A stretch of DNA of 64,000 bases from Bradyrhizobium mercantei (GTDB lineage: Bacteria > Pseudomonadota > Alphaproteobacteria > Rhizobiales > Xanthobacteraceae): contig NZ_MKFI01000009.1 of NCBI RefSeq assembly GCF_001982635.1, forward strand, positions 1-64,000, read 5' to 3'. The notes below the pieces were generated by a model. It worked only from the letters and a program-made list of their open reading frames with translations, did no database searches and was not told where the DNA came from. Position numbers and translations under genes: made by a program. Below are positions 43,843-52,722 of this stretch, piece by piece (position 1 is the stretch's first letter; the number at the start of each line of letters is the position of its first letter).

Positions 43843-45327
43843 TTGCGCGACGAAAAGCGGCATTTTGTAGTCGTGAGCTTTGACGGACTGCGTCCGGATC
43901 TCGTCAGTGAGGGATTGACGCCGAACCTGACACGTCTGGCAAATGCAGGCATTGCGCTCGGAAACCACCGGACGGTATATCCAAGCGAGACGCGCTCGGC
44001 ATTTCCCAGCCTCGTCACGGGCGCCGTGACCGGTCGTCACGGCATGGTCGGCAACAAGTACGTAGATCGCGAGCTGGTGCCACCGCGTTACATCGACACG
44101 GCCGACGCCATTCTCCTTCGCGATCTTGATCTGACAAGCGGAGGCAAGCTCTACTCCGTTCCCTCGCTGGGGGAGATATTGTCCGCTCACGGGCGCAGCC
44201 TCGCCGTGCTCGCCACCAACACCCCGGGTACGACCCGCCTGTTCCACCACAAGGCGGAGGAATGTGGCCACATTCGCCTCTCCGGTCACTTCCGTGAAGC
44301 TTGTACGCCAGGCGATATCCTGGCCGAGGTGGAGGCGCGGATCAGCCCGTTGACGCCGGTCCCGCCCAGGACGGAGCCCGATCGTATCGGACAGGACTGG
44401 ATCACATCGGCTTTCCTCGATGTGATCTGGCCGGGATATCGGCCAGATGTCACCATCCTTTCCTATGGCGAGCCGGACGTCACCTCTCACTTTCACGGCA
44501 CGGGGGCTGAGGCAACCCGGTCCATTATCAGCCATTGCGACCGCCAGTTTGGTCGCGTACTCGACTGGTGGGAGGTCGAGGGCCGACAGGCCGGAGTGCA
44601 GATCATCGCTATCTCGGACCATGGCCACATCACGGGGCATACGTGCATTTCGGTGGCCGACAGCTTGCGTGCGGCCGGCTTCAGGCCCGGGGGGGCGCCT
44701 GCTCCCGGGGTGGACGTAGTCGTCGTGCCTGGCCAGGTCGGCGCTCTCTATCTTGCCGATCCGGACGCGCGGAAGCTTGCCCGGTTGGTTGCGGCCATGA
44801 CTTCCCAGCCATGGTGCGGGCCAATATTTACGTCTGCGAAGGACGAAGTGCACGGGACTGCCCCGGGAAGCCTTTCAAATCGCCTCGTCTTCGCAGATCA
44901 TGTTCGCGCGCCGGACGTCGCCTTTTCCTTTCGCGCCGACGACGGCCTCGATCCGTTCGGCCTGCTCGGCGGCACTTTTTACGACAACGACCGTCGCACA
45001 GGCCTCGGCCTCCATGGAGGACTGCACCCGAAGGAATTGGCCGCCTTGGGAATCGTTGCCGGCTCCGCCTTCCCTGCTTCGGCCTGCATTTCATCGGTGG
45101 TGTCAGGCATCTGCGATCTGGCTCCGACGATGCTCCAGCTGCTCGGTCTGGCCGTGCCGCAGAGCATGACCGGCCGTGTGCTCCGTGAGCTGACCGCGCC
45201 GTCAGTCAAAAATGGCCCGTCAATTCGCGAAGACGTCTTTGATGCCTGCCTTGATGGCTATGCCCAGACGCTACGCCGCATCCACGTGGACAGCGCTTGC
45301 TACATTACGGGCGCCTGGGTCAGCTAG
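43843..45327 (+). CDS. Alkaline-phosphatase-superfamily phosphodiesterase/phosphonate hydrolase
   Basis: 494 residues from the TTG at 43843 (AGGAG 7 bp upstream); a weaker TTG lies at 43819. It belongs to the nucleotide pyrophosphatase/phosphodiesterase branch, which includes phosphonoacetate hydrolase. VVVSFDGLRPDLVSEG supplies the first metal Asp, YPSETRSAFPSLVTGAVTGR the nucleophile (Thr or Ser), SYGEPDVTSHFHGTG and AISDHGHITGH the Asp/His ligands, and GLGLHGGLHPKELAAL the last His. No signal peptide is seen, so it is probably cytosolic and acts on an imported substrate. As the last gene of the importer series it may cleave a phosphonate ester or a C-P bond next to a carbonyl. Confidence 0.8.
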   Translation: MRDEKRHFVVVSFDGLRPDLVSEGLTPNLTRLANAGIALGNHRTVYPSETRSAFPSLVTGAVTGRHGMVGNKYVDRELVPPRYIDTADAILLRDLDLTSGGKLYSVPSLGEILSAHGRSLAVLATNTPGTTRLFHHKAEECGHIRLSGHFREACTPGDILAEVEARISPLTPVPPRTEPDRIGQDWITSAFLDVIWPGYRPDVTILSYGEPDVTSHFHGTGAEATRSIISHCDRQFGRVLDWWEVEGRQAGVQIIAISDHGHITGHTCISVADSLRAAGFRPGGAPAPGVDVVVVPGQVGALYLADPDARKLARLVAAMTSQPWCGPIFTSAKDEVHGTAPGSLSNRLVFADHVRAPDVAFSFRADDGLDPFGLLGGTFYDNDRRTGLGLHGGLHPKELAALGIVAGSAFPASACISSVVSGICDLAPTMLQLLGLAVPQSMTGRVLRELTAPSVKNGPSIREDVFDACLDGYAQTLRRIHVDSACYITGAWVS

Positions 45328-45551
45328 TTCTGCGCTTCGCGTGCGTCGTCGAGACCTGAGCGCCTGACTATCGAGGAACTATATGGCTAGCCGTGAAATT
45401 CCAGCAGCTCCGGAGCGTGATCTCCTGCAGCAGCGGCCTTCGTCTACACACGAACGTCATCGATCACTTCGCGCATCGGGTAAGCCATTTCGCATTCTTC
45501 AGAGCGCCAGATTTGCATCGGATCCTACTGATGGGGCGGGAACGGTGATTG

Positions 45552-46589
45552 TTAGCGATGCCCCTTCTGGTGAGCGTCTGGCTTGAACGCAATCCGGTAA
45601 AGACAATCGCCGCGCTCGACCTGCGTCATGAACCGCGCAACGGTGACGACACCGTCCGCGTCAAAGCGATATTCCGCCGACGGGCGCCCTGGACTGTCTA
45701 CAAAATGTATCCTTCCAGCCAGATCTCCAGGGCTGACTTCACTGCCCACGGTCACAGAGGGCTCGAACAGGCCCGCTTCCATTGCCCATGTCATGGTATC
45801 TGGCCGGTCAGACGAGAGAATTTGCGTTCTCGTCGGAGGCGGAGCGTCACTGGTCCCGGCCAGAATACCTGTCCTGCGCAGAACCCGAACGAGCGCCTGC
45901 TCTGCCAAGGAGATAGAACTGGACGTCGCCGATCCGGCTCCTCCAAGTTCAGCACCTATCGCTATCGCTCCCTGGCGTGCGCTCGCTGTCAGCGCAATTC
46001 TTCCAAAATGAGGTTGAGATCGTGAAGCATAAACGATCGTGTATGGCGCCCCGAAAGCCTCGGCCAAGTCCATTTGCTGCTGAAAGCGCAGAGCATCTGC
46101 TTCGGCAACCACTATGGCCGCGGCAACGTGCATGATTGATGAACCGCCGGCGTGGAGATCGATAACGAAGTCGGATATCGACATTAATCCGTGTTCGACG
46201 TAGGCGGCGATTTGTTGAGTCACGCTGCCATTCGCCTCGCCGGGAAAAAGCCTGTTCAAATCTCCGCCATCGATCGGTGAAGTTCTCGTGCCAGCCTTTG
46301 CTGCCGGAAAATTTGCCATTGGAAGAATAAGAATACGCCCGGCAACATCGGTGGGCTGAAGTTCCGCAGCAAGCCTGGAGAGCGCAATCTGGCCTTCATA
46401 CTCGTCGCCGTGAATGCCTGACATCACGAGGACAGTTGGACCGGAGCCGCTCCTTATGCTGGTGATGGGCAACGGCAGCCAGTAATAGCATGAGCGGGTC
46501 GTAGAATGCTGAATTCCGATGTACCCGTGGCTCTTTCCCTGGCGATCGTAGTCTATTCCGACCAACCTTACATTCGGTATGTCCGCCAT
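45552..46589 (-). CDS. Succinylglutamate desuccinylase/aspartoacylase-family deacylase
   Basis: 345 residues from ATG 46589 (MADIPNVRLVGIDYDRQGKS); the ORF begins at 46703, overlapping the methyltransferase gene by 23 bp. The zinc carboxypeptidase-like fold is shown by VLVMSGIHGDEYEGQIALSR (H-x-x-E) near residue 60, FVIDLHAGGSS (His) near 145, and GAIAIGAELGGAGSA (catalytic Glu region) near 220. A biotinyl-like C-terminal domain (SVTVGSEVSPGDLAGRIHFV) is typical of DoeB/AstE relatives that remove N-acyl groups from amino acids. The neighbours suggest an N-acyl amino-phosphonate, perhaps paired with the GNAT at 47507. Confidence 0.82.
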   Translation of the reverse strand: MADIPNVRLVGIDYDRQGKSHGYIGIQHSTTRSCYYWLPLPITSIRSGSGPTVLVMSGIHGDEYEGQIALSRLAAELQPTDVAGRILILPMANFPAAKAGTRTSPIDGGDLNRLFPGEANGSVTQQIAAYVEHGLMSISDFVIDLHAGGSSIMHVAAAIVVAEADALRFQQQMDLAEAFGAPYTIVYASRSQPHFGRIALTASARQGAIAIGAELGGAGSATSSSISLAEQALVRVLRRTGILAGTSDAPPPTRTQILSSDRPDTMTWAMEAGLFEPSVTVGSEVSPGDLAGRIHFVDSPGRPSAEYRFDADGVVTVARFMTQVERGDCLYRIAFKPDAHQKGHR

Positions 46590-46680
46590 GGCTTCGTTCC
46601 ACGCGTTGCAAAAACTCTTTGTTGCCAAAAAAAGATGGCGCCACGCCGGACTCAACACGGCGCCGCCGAAATCATCTACG

Positions 46681-47463
46681 TCAGCCGGATCCGCCTTGTC
46701 CAAAAATCCAGCTGTACGTTCTCAGCTTCAATATGACCCGGTCTTCAATCAACAGCTCGCTGATCCTTTGAATGACACCTTCCCACTCCTGAGCGTTCAA
46801 TGCACTCTGGAGATCGTTCCTTGATCGCCACATGTTCAGATATCGATCCCTGGACATGACTTCGGAGTGACGAGATTCCAAAAAGATGCGATGTTCGGAG
46901 ATGTCGCTCGGTGCAGCGCCGAGATTTTTAATGAACTCGAGAACGACGTCCGAGTGGCGTGAGAAAGAGGGAATTGTTTCAGACAAGAGGCGATCAATAG
47001 ACTGGACGGTCTCGTCGTATTCGGTGTCAAGCATCACCCAGATGGGCGTAAAGAATCCACCCGGCGTGAGGACCCGGCGAAATTCACGGAGAGCGGCGTC
47101 CATGTCTGTCCAGTGAAACGCGTTTCCCATCAGGAGCCAGTCTACACTTTGATCGTCGAGACCGGTTGCTTCACCACTGCCCTTGATCCACCGGAAGGCG
47201 AAGCCGGGATCGGAGTGCCTTATCCCTTCTTGCCGCATCGTATCATTGGGCTCGATTGCGGTACCGGCGAATGCGCGCGCCGCGAGCTCGCGCGTCAACA
47301 GACCCGTGCCTGCACCAACGTCGGCGACCGTCGGCTTCGGAAAGCAATTGCGGATCAGCAGCGATAGCATGTCCAGCAGCTTTGGATCGTATCGCGGCCG
47401 ATCCCAGTAGTAGGGGGCCGAGTTGGTAAAGTTCCCGAGATTCGACACAGCCGAACATGTCAT
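46681..47463 (-). CDS. Class I SAM-dependent methyltransferase
   Basis: 260 residues from the ATG at 47463, which has GGAGG 7 bp upstream; the ORF runs 210 bp further but without coding character. Motif I is TVADVGAGTGLLTRELAARA near residue 50, followed by TAIEPNDTMRQEG (motif II), VDWLLMGNAFHWTDMDAALR near residue 115 and FRRVLTPGGFF. This small-molecule methyltransferase type (Methyltransf_11) often modifies polyketide, lipid or amino-acid intermediates. The downstream deacylase follows closely. Its target within the phosphonate region is unknown. Confidence 0.83.
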   Translation of the reverse strand: MTCSAVSNLGNFTNSAPYYWDRPRYDPKLLDMLSLLIRNCFPKPTVADVGAGTGLLTRELAARAFAGTAIEPNDTMRQEGIRHSDPGFAFRWIKGSGEATGLDDQSVDWLLMGNAFHWTDMDAALREFRRVLTPGGFFTPIWVMLDTEYDETVQSIDRLLSETIPSFSRHSDVVLEFIKNLGAAPSDISEHRIFLESRHSEVMSRDRYLNMWRSRNDLQSALNAQEWEGVIQRISELLIEDRVILKLRTYSWIFGQGGSG

Positions 47464-47506
47464 GAAAACCTCCATACCAGCTGCTAAGACAGGACAACGA
47501 CGACGG

Positions 47507-48040
47507 CTACAATCGTCGTTCAATGCGGTAGTGGGGCTGGACCCCGGGCCGGACTTGCTCATCGCCGACGCAGACAAAGCCGTGTTCAAGATAGAATCCG
47601 ATTGCCGAGCTTCGCCCGTTGGCCCACAGAACTGACGCCTGTCGGCGCCGAAGGAGCCTGACGCCGTGTTCAAGTACGGCAGTCGCGTAACCGGAATTGC
47701 GGTGCCGGGGATGCGTTGCCATTCCTCTCAGGCGCCACGAAAATCCGGCTGCCGAGTAGGTGCCATCGTCCGTCCGGTCCTCGAGCAGGAACGTTGCCGC
47801 CGATACAAGCTCGAAACCGGCAAACGCGGCCAGATGAAACTGCTCTTTTGCATACGGATAGGCCGGCACGACTCTTGCCTTGGCTGGCTGAAGCCCTTCT
47901 TTTCTCAGATCGTAACAGTCTGCTTCCCTCACGCTTCCGATGTGAAGCGTCTGATCGGCGAGCAGGAAACCTGGCACACTGCCAATGTGCGTCGTGCTTC
48001 GCGGAGAGTCCATCGTGTGGCGGAGCCGCGGATCCGGCAT
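47507..48040 (-). CDS. GNAT N-acetyltransferase
   Basis: 177 residues from ATG 48040; AAGGAG lies six bases before it and an adjacent in-frame ATG at 48043 is also possible. The acetyl-CoA motif A is LRGMATHPRHRNSGYATAVL near residue 120, followed by NGRSSAIGFYLEHGFVCVGD typical of the motif B end. By family it acetylates an amine or amino acid, plausibly an amino-phosphonate intermediate for protection or export. The frame is continuous with the upstream aminotransferase relic, so a 555-residue fusion is formally open, but the strong internal ribosome-binding site argues for a separate protein. Confidence 0.75.
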   Translation of the reverse strand: MPDPRLRHTMDSPRSTTHIGSVPGFLLADQTLHIGSVREADCYDLRKEGLQPAKARVVPAYPYAKEQFHLAAFAGFELVSAATFLLEDRTDDGTYSAAGFSWRLRGMATHPRHRNSGYATAVLEHGVRLLRRRQASVLWANGRSSAIGFYLEHGFVCVGDEQVRPGVQPHYRIERRL

Positions 48041-48043
48041 CAT

Positions 48044-49174
48044 AATCTCCTTGCTCGCGGATGTCGTACACAATATCCGGTTCGGTATGGACGCTCTGAT
48101 AATCAGAAGGAGAGCCCATTCCAATTCGGCACCTGACGAAAATCCGCCGGATCCCGGCGAAAAGGAGCCGCCCGTTGCAATGGAAACACCTCGTCCTCGC
48201 ACGACTCGCTCGAAATCGTTCGCCGGCGAATCTTCATGCAACTCCAGCCAGGCACGATAGAAGAAGGGTGGGACTATTGCTGCCCGGGAAACTAGCGAAT
48301 TCCTCACAATGTCCCAGCGGCCGCTAGTTTCGGCGCGAACCGATTTGAGGAGCGGCTCGACAGCACCCTGTTCAAGCAACAGAGGTGCCATCTGCGCAAC
48401 AACCATCCATTTGGTCGTCCTGACGCCGGGCCAGAACACCTCGCGTCTCATGCCCTCGCCTGGGGCGGCGGCGTACGCAACGCACGATTGCGCTGCTAAC
48501 GATTTGCGGAGCCCAGGAATGCACCATGTGCGTTCGGGCGCAAATGTTTGCAGAGGCCGCGGCGCGATCTCAGGCAGAACTCCGCGGGTATCTTCCTCGA
48601 AGATCCAGAGGTTATGTCGCCGGGATACTTCAGCGAGCGCGGCACGACGCTTAACCGGCATAGTTGGCGCCGCAGGATTGTGTAGCGTCGGCATGCAACA
48701 GAGAGACAGCACCCGACTTCCAGGCCAGATGCAAGCGTCGCACAATCCGCCGGGAACGACGTCTTCCTGATCCATCCTGACGGAATACAGCTTTATTCCA
48801 AGCAGTGAGCTTGCTGGCTTCAATGCGGCGTACGTCAGCTTCTCCGTCAAAAGAATACTGCCAGGCGGAACAAGCGAGGCGAAAACCATCAGTAGAGTGT
48901 TTTGCGAACCGTTGGACAGAGCAATCCGTTCCGGACCATGGGCCATCGCAGGACGTCGGGCAACCCGGCCTGCTACGTCGGCTCGATCTGGCACCATTCC
49001 GTTGAAGCGGAGAGGCCGGATAGCTCCAGCCATTTCAGCACGCTCCAGCCTGTCAAAAGCAGGAGCAAACCGGTTTCCGACGGGTGCGGCGCGTGGTGGA
49101 AAGTTTCGCCCTAGGTCTGCAGAAACGGCGCGCGATGAGACTCCTTGGTCCGCAATAGCCGGGAGCGCGATCAT
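48044..49174 (-). pseudogene. MocR-like aminotransferase, decayed paralog of 42539-43756
   Basis: Family words parallel the intact gene: RIALSNGSQNTLLMVFASLV, LTEKLTYAALKPASSLLGIK, CMPTLHNPAAPTMPVKRRAA, IFEEDTRGVLPEIAPRPL, and VFWPGVRTTKWMVVAQMAPL. The Lys of LRKSLAAQSCVAYAAAP remains, but its surroundings are altered (S-P-G-L-K lost). Near 48130 the frame appears to shift: the expected C-terminal (L)RIGMG lies in another frame. The N-terminal ~40 residues are also eroded. I regard it as a degenerating duplicate, although a divergent functional enzyme cannot be excluded. Confidence 0.55.
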
Positions 49175-49211
49175 TTTCTATCGTCCTGCTAGGGAGGTCG
49201 GGGATACCGTG

Positions 49212-49838
49212 CTAAAAGATGACTATCCCGGAACCAAGCAAGGCCAGTGCGATCGAGCCTGCTATGGCAAAGCCGGTTGCGATCGGCACCCCGGTTCCGC
49301 GAATGGGTGGGACATGAATCGCCGTTGTCACGTGCAAGAGCGCGAGGATGATGAATGCGCCGGCGGCAATTGCCGGAAAGATACTGTCCGGCAGTAAAGG
49401 GCGAGCGAGCAGCAGGACAGCCATCAATGGTGTGTCGTAGGAAACCGGAATGCCGGCAAACTTTGCATCCGCCGTGAGGCCTACATTTTCGAAATAGCTC
49501 AGCCTGATCGCGCCCGCTAATATCAATATCAGGCTCGCGACCAGAGACAACAAGGTGCCGTTACCAACAAGGATAACGATCGTGGCGGGGAACAAGATAC
49601 CGTGGAAAAAGTCCGCAAAACCATCAAAGCTCTTTCCGAAGTCCGCAGTCTCTGGGCGGCGGAGATGGCTGGTTTTGCGCGCGACATGGCCGTCCCAATG
49701 ATCCAGAAACCAGGTCCAGAGCATTGCCGCAACGCCGAACTCCATCTTTTCATTGAGGGTCAGGAAGAGAGCGGTGACGGCAAACAGATAACCCAGGGCC
49801 GTAATCGCATTTGCATAGTCCAGCAAATACGGGATCAT
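49212..49838 (-). CDS. CDP-alcohol phosphatidyltransferase (PssA-like)
   Basis: 208 residues from the ATG at 49838 (MIPYLLDYANAITALGYLFA); a GTG-initiated extension to 49988 looks unlikely. It is a polytopic inner-membrane enzyme with about six transmembrane segments. The family motif D-xx-D-G-xx-A-R…G-xxx-D-xxx-D is present as DHWDGHVARKTSH then ADFGKSFDGFADFFHG, all catalytic Asp residues retained. It moves a CMP-linked phosphoryl (or phosphonyl) group onto an alcohol with release of CMP. Together with PEP mutases and a cytidylyltransferase-like gene nearby it could build a phosphonolipid or phosphonate-decorated molecule, a known theme in phosphonate clusters. Confidence 0.82.
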   Translation of the reverse strand: MIPYLLDYANAITALGYLFAVTALFLTLNEKMEFGVAAMLWTWFLDHWDGHVARKTSHLRRPETADFGKSFDGFADFFHGILFPATIVILVGNGTLLSLVASLILILAGAIRLSYFENVGLTADAKFAGIPVSYDTPLMAVLLLARPLLPDSIFPAIAAGAFIILALLHVTTAIHVPPIRGTGVPIATGFAIAGSIALALLGSGIVIF

Positions 49839-49998
49839 CGCCGTTGCCTTCCTGCTCGCGAGATCGTGCGCCGCCGGGAGGTGTCCCGGAGGGTTCTGGC
49901 AAGGTACCCTGCGCAAGGGCGTTGTTCTGAAACCGATCCCGCGCCAGGAATTCGGACCGCTGTAAAATTGTGCATCTGAAATCTTCACTCGCTGGAGT

Positions 49999-51207
49999 TC
50001 AGGCCACTGATTGCCTGGTTTTCAGATCATTCAAGGTGTCGACCACGCGTTCGAGCCCTGACGCCACCAGATCCGGTTGAGCTCCGAACGAGAGGCGAAG
50101 ACCGTTCGCGTCGCCAAATGCGCCGCCGGCGACGGATCCTACGTTCGCCTCCCTCAACAGCAGTCGAGAGATATCATCGGTGGACCGGACGGAAATCCCG
50201 GCTGGGAGGGCGGAGACGAGCCTGCCGAGATCGAGGTAGAAGAAGAATGAACCCTCGGTGATGGGCGGGCTTGCATCTTGCAGACCCGCCAGGATGTGAA
50301 GACCCCTGGTCCGAGCATCGGCCAGACGCTGATGCATTTCTCGTTCGAATGAGCCGTCACCGACTTGAAGATGATACAGGATCGCGTGCTGCGCGATCAC
50401 GTTGGCGTTCGAAGTGGTATGGCTGTGCAGCTTCCTGGCCGCGGAAGTGATCTCCCGGGATGCCGCGAGGTAACCCAGGCGCCATCCCGTGATCGCCAGC
50501 TCCTTGGAAAACGCATTGACGACGATCGTTCGAGAACGCACGCCCGGATGCGCGCTGGAGATTGATTCATGGGGGGCGCCGCTGAATACGAAGTTTGAGT
50601 AACACTCGTCGGAAATGATCCAGAGCTTGTAGTTAATCGCGAGATCGCCAATAGCCTGAAGTGTTATTCGATCATAAACGGCCCCGGTGGGGTTGTTCGG
50701 CGAATTGATGATAATCGCCCTGGTGCGCGGTGCGACAACGGCGCGGATAGCGCCGACATCCGGAACATATGTCGGCGGGCAAGCATCAACGAATACCGGC
50801 TTTGCGCCGGCAAGAAGAACCTGGGACGGCAATGTCGGCCAGCAGGGGCGGATGATGATAACCTCGTCACCCGGATCGAGCACGGCCAGAGCGGCGTCGA
50901 ACAGCCCTTGCTTTGCACCGGCCGTGATTACAATGTTGTCGGTATTCCAGTCGACACCGGTTTGCGCTGACAGCTTTTCGGCGATGGCCGTGCGCAGCAG
51001 CGGCAGCCCTATGGAATCCGTATAACGGTTTGTACCCGCCTTGATTGCGGCAATCGCGCCCTCACGTACGGACGATGGTGGTTCGATGATAACTTCGCCA
51101 GCCGCAAGATCGATGATTTGATGACCGGCCGCAGAGGCGGCGTCGGTGGTCGCGCGCGCCGCGGCTGTACCTGAGTCTGGAAGCAAGGCAATCCGCTGAG
51201 CCAGCAT
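49999..51207 (-). CDS. Class I PLP aminotransferase
   Basis: 402 residues; ATG 51207 is preceded by AAGGAG. Family features are IDLAAGEVIIEPPSSVREGA (replacing the usual G-E-P-D-F), IVITAGAKQGLFDAALAVLD near residue 97, IIINSPNNPTGAVYDRITLQ near residue 170, and the PLP Lys in NAFSKELAITGWRLGYLAAS near residue 235. LRLSFGAQ close to the end holds the Arg binding the substrate carboxylate. It lies between the CDP-alcohol transferase and the PEP mutase relic, so forming phosphonoalanine from phosphonopyruvate is a reasonable proposal. A truncated PEP mutase head directly upstream suggests that it once followed an intact mutase gene. Confidence 0.82.
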   Translation of the reverse strand: MLAQRIALLPDSGTAAARATTDAASAAGHQIIDLAAGEVIIEPPSSVREGAIAAIKAGTNRYTDSIGLPLLRTAIAEKLSAQTGVDWNTDNIVITAGAKQGLFDAALAVLDPGDEVIIIRPCWPTLPSQVLLAGAKPVFVDACPPTYVPDVGAIRAVVAPRTRAIIINSPNNPTGAVYDRITLQAIGDLAINYKLWIISDECYSNFVFSGAPHESISSAHPGVRSRTIVVNAFSKELAITGWRLGYLAASREITSAARKLHSHTTSNANVIAQHAILYHLQVGDGSFEREMHQRLADARTRGLHILAGLQDASPPITEGSFFFYLDLGRLVSALPAGISVRSTDDISRLLLREANVGSVAGGAFGDANGLRLSFGAQPDLVASGLERVVDTLNDLKTRQSVA

Positions 51208-51294
51208 GTGCGCTCCTTCTGCGCTGGTTATCGGGTGCTCGAGCCGTTCGATGGGTCCTTCCGCTCCCGGAATCCGCTCGACACATCGTCGAGC

Positions 51295-51497
51295 TCATTG
51301 CTGCCGGAAGAGCCCGATACAGGCGGCATGGTCACTCGACAGGACGCGCGCGACCATCGCTCCGGACAATCGATGATGCGCTTCCATCATGAAATGCGGG
51401 GCATTGGAGAGGAGCCCGGCGCGCACAGTTCTTGCAACTTGGGAACGGGCGCTCGATCTGAGCTGCTGGCGAGAACAGATTGTAGTTGATCTTGCAT
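51295..51497 (-). pseudogene. Truncated PEP mutase gene (head only)
   Basis: ATG 51497 begins MQDQLQSVLASSSDRAP, matching MQDQLQQSALANG of the intact gene at 58221. In the next frame the sequence continues HFMMEAHHRLSGAMVARV, matching FLMEAHDGLSAAIAERA of PEP mutase, so a frameshift separates the two. It then breaks off into unrelated sequence. The leader dyad lies 71 bp upstream, and an IS5 element sits a further 63 bp away. Confidence 0.7.
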
Positions 51498-51567
51498 GTG
51501 AACGTCCCTCACCTGGGTTGCCTGGCTCGGCGCTGTCGCCACGCTGATGACATTCTTTCGGCTTCCG

Positions 51568-51595
51568 GATCAACTACGAGTCTTGGCGGTTGATC
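51568..51595 (-). promoter_or_regulatory. PepM-type leader dyad, copy B
   Basis: Perfect GATCAAC-N14-GTTGATC, 71 bp before the ATG at 51497. The similarity to copies C and D continues downstream (TTGATCCGGA, then AATGTCATCA). Confidence 0.65.
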
Positions 51596-51658
51596 GCGGC
51601 CTGAAATGTGGTGCAGCGGGATGCTACCGCAGGGTTTGCTTGATCGACGCCGGCAGGA

Positions 51659-52515
51659 ACTCTAGGCGGTATGGACACTTATCGCGCCCACAGGACGATT
51701 GCAGCGAGGGTGACGACGGCTCGGTAATTTCTCGCGGTCTTTTCGAAGCGTGTAGCGACGCGTCGGAACTGCTTGAGTTTGCTGAAGCAGCATTCGACGA
51801 GATGCCGCTGGGCATAGAGATGCTTGTCGAGCGGATGCTTGAGCGCACGTGACGGGTTGTTGGGATGACGGCGAGCGCGCCCTTGGCCGCGATGGCCTGG
51901 CGCAAGTGATCCGCGTCATAGGCCGTATCGGCCATGACGATCTCGGCGGGCAATTCCTCGATCAACGTGGCGGCTTGCGGCGCATCGCCCTTCTGACCTG
52001 CAGTAAGCGTGAACCGCACCGGACATCGCAAGCCGCGAACGGCCATATGTATCTTGGTGCTCAGGCCGCCGCGCGAGCGACCGATCGCCTGATCTTCAGA
52101 CCCCCTTTTTTCGCCCCGGCGGCGTGCTGATGCGCCCGGACGATGGTGGAATCGACGATCAGATATTCGAAGTCCGGATCATCGGACATCGCCTCGAAGA
52201 TGCGGCACCAGACCCCCTTGATGCTCCATCGACTGAAGCGCCGGAACACACTGTTCCAATCCCCAAACACCTCCGGAAGATCACGCCAGGGAGAGCCCGT
52301 GCGCACGATCCAGAGCACTCCTTCCACGAACATCGGTTGTCGCGTCCGGTCGAACCCTTCTGGTCAGGCCGGCCGATGATCAGCGCCGCCATGCGCTCCC
52401 AGGCCGCGTCGCTCAACACCAAACGATCCATCACACCCAAGGCCGCCTCCCAAAAGAAGCCTTGAATCTGATTTGGTCTCAAAAGGGAATCCCTAGAGTC
52501 CACACCGCCTAGAGT
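51659..52515 (-). mobile_element. IS5-family (IS427-type) element, inactive
   Basis: Perfect 12-bp terminal inverted repeats ACTCTAGGCGGT (51659-51670) and ACCGCCTAGAGT (52504-52515), with similarity continuing inward (TGGAC.CT). The length of about 857 bp is normal for this group. No clear target duplication is visible. It inserted between the truncated PEP mutase and the cytidylyltransferase-like gene. Confidence 0.85.
51679..52431 (-). pseudogene. IS5-family transposase with extra frameshifts
   Basis: The pieces in order are LVLSDAAWERMAALIIGRPD, MFVEGVLWIVRTGSPWRDLP, FEYLIVDSTIVRAHQHAAGA, STKIHMAVRGLRCPVRFTLT, and RHLVECCFSKLKQFRRVATR. The A6G5 run near 52107 is the usual programmed-frameshift site between orfA and orfB in this group. 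A one-base loss before MFVEG (near 52333) and another shift near 51860 are additional and disable the gene. Confidence 0.8.
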
Positions 52516-52722
52516 GCACGCGATGGTCCGTTCGACAGGCCCGCGAGCGTATAACTCCTTTTGGCCTGTTGTCATTTTGAATGCGGGGGCATCACTGGTG
52601 AGAAACAATGGACTCCATTGCATGTCGCTCAAATGTCCTCTGCAACTTGATACCATTCTCTCTCCGGAAGGAGAGAAAGCGGGTGCCGCAACCAGCTCAG
52701 GCGGCCTGGCACCGGTACCTCA

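Noticed and set aside
45383..45586. 67-codon ORF (MASREIPAAPERDLL…) between the phosphodiesterase-like and deacylase genes
   Set aside because: GAGGAAC lies upstream, but the composition is random-like, and it overlaps the end of the deacylase gene in antisense.
51568..51595. Idea that the GATCAAC dyads are nod boxes or tts boxes
   Set aside because: They lack the extended nod-box pattern with its repeated ATC-N9-GAT units and the GTCAG-type core of tts boxes; only a passing resemblance (ACTACCAATCC) exists in one copy.
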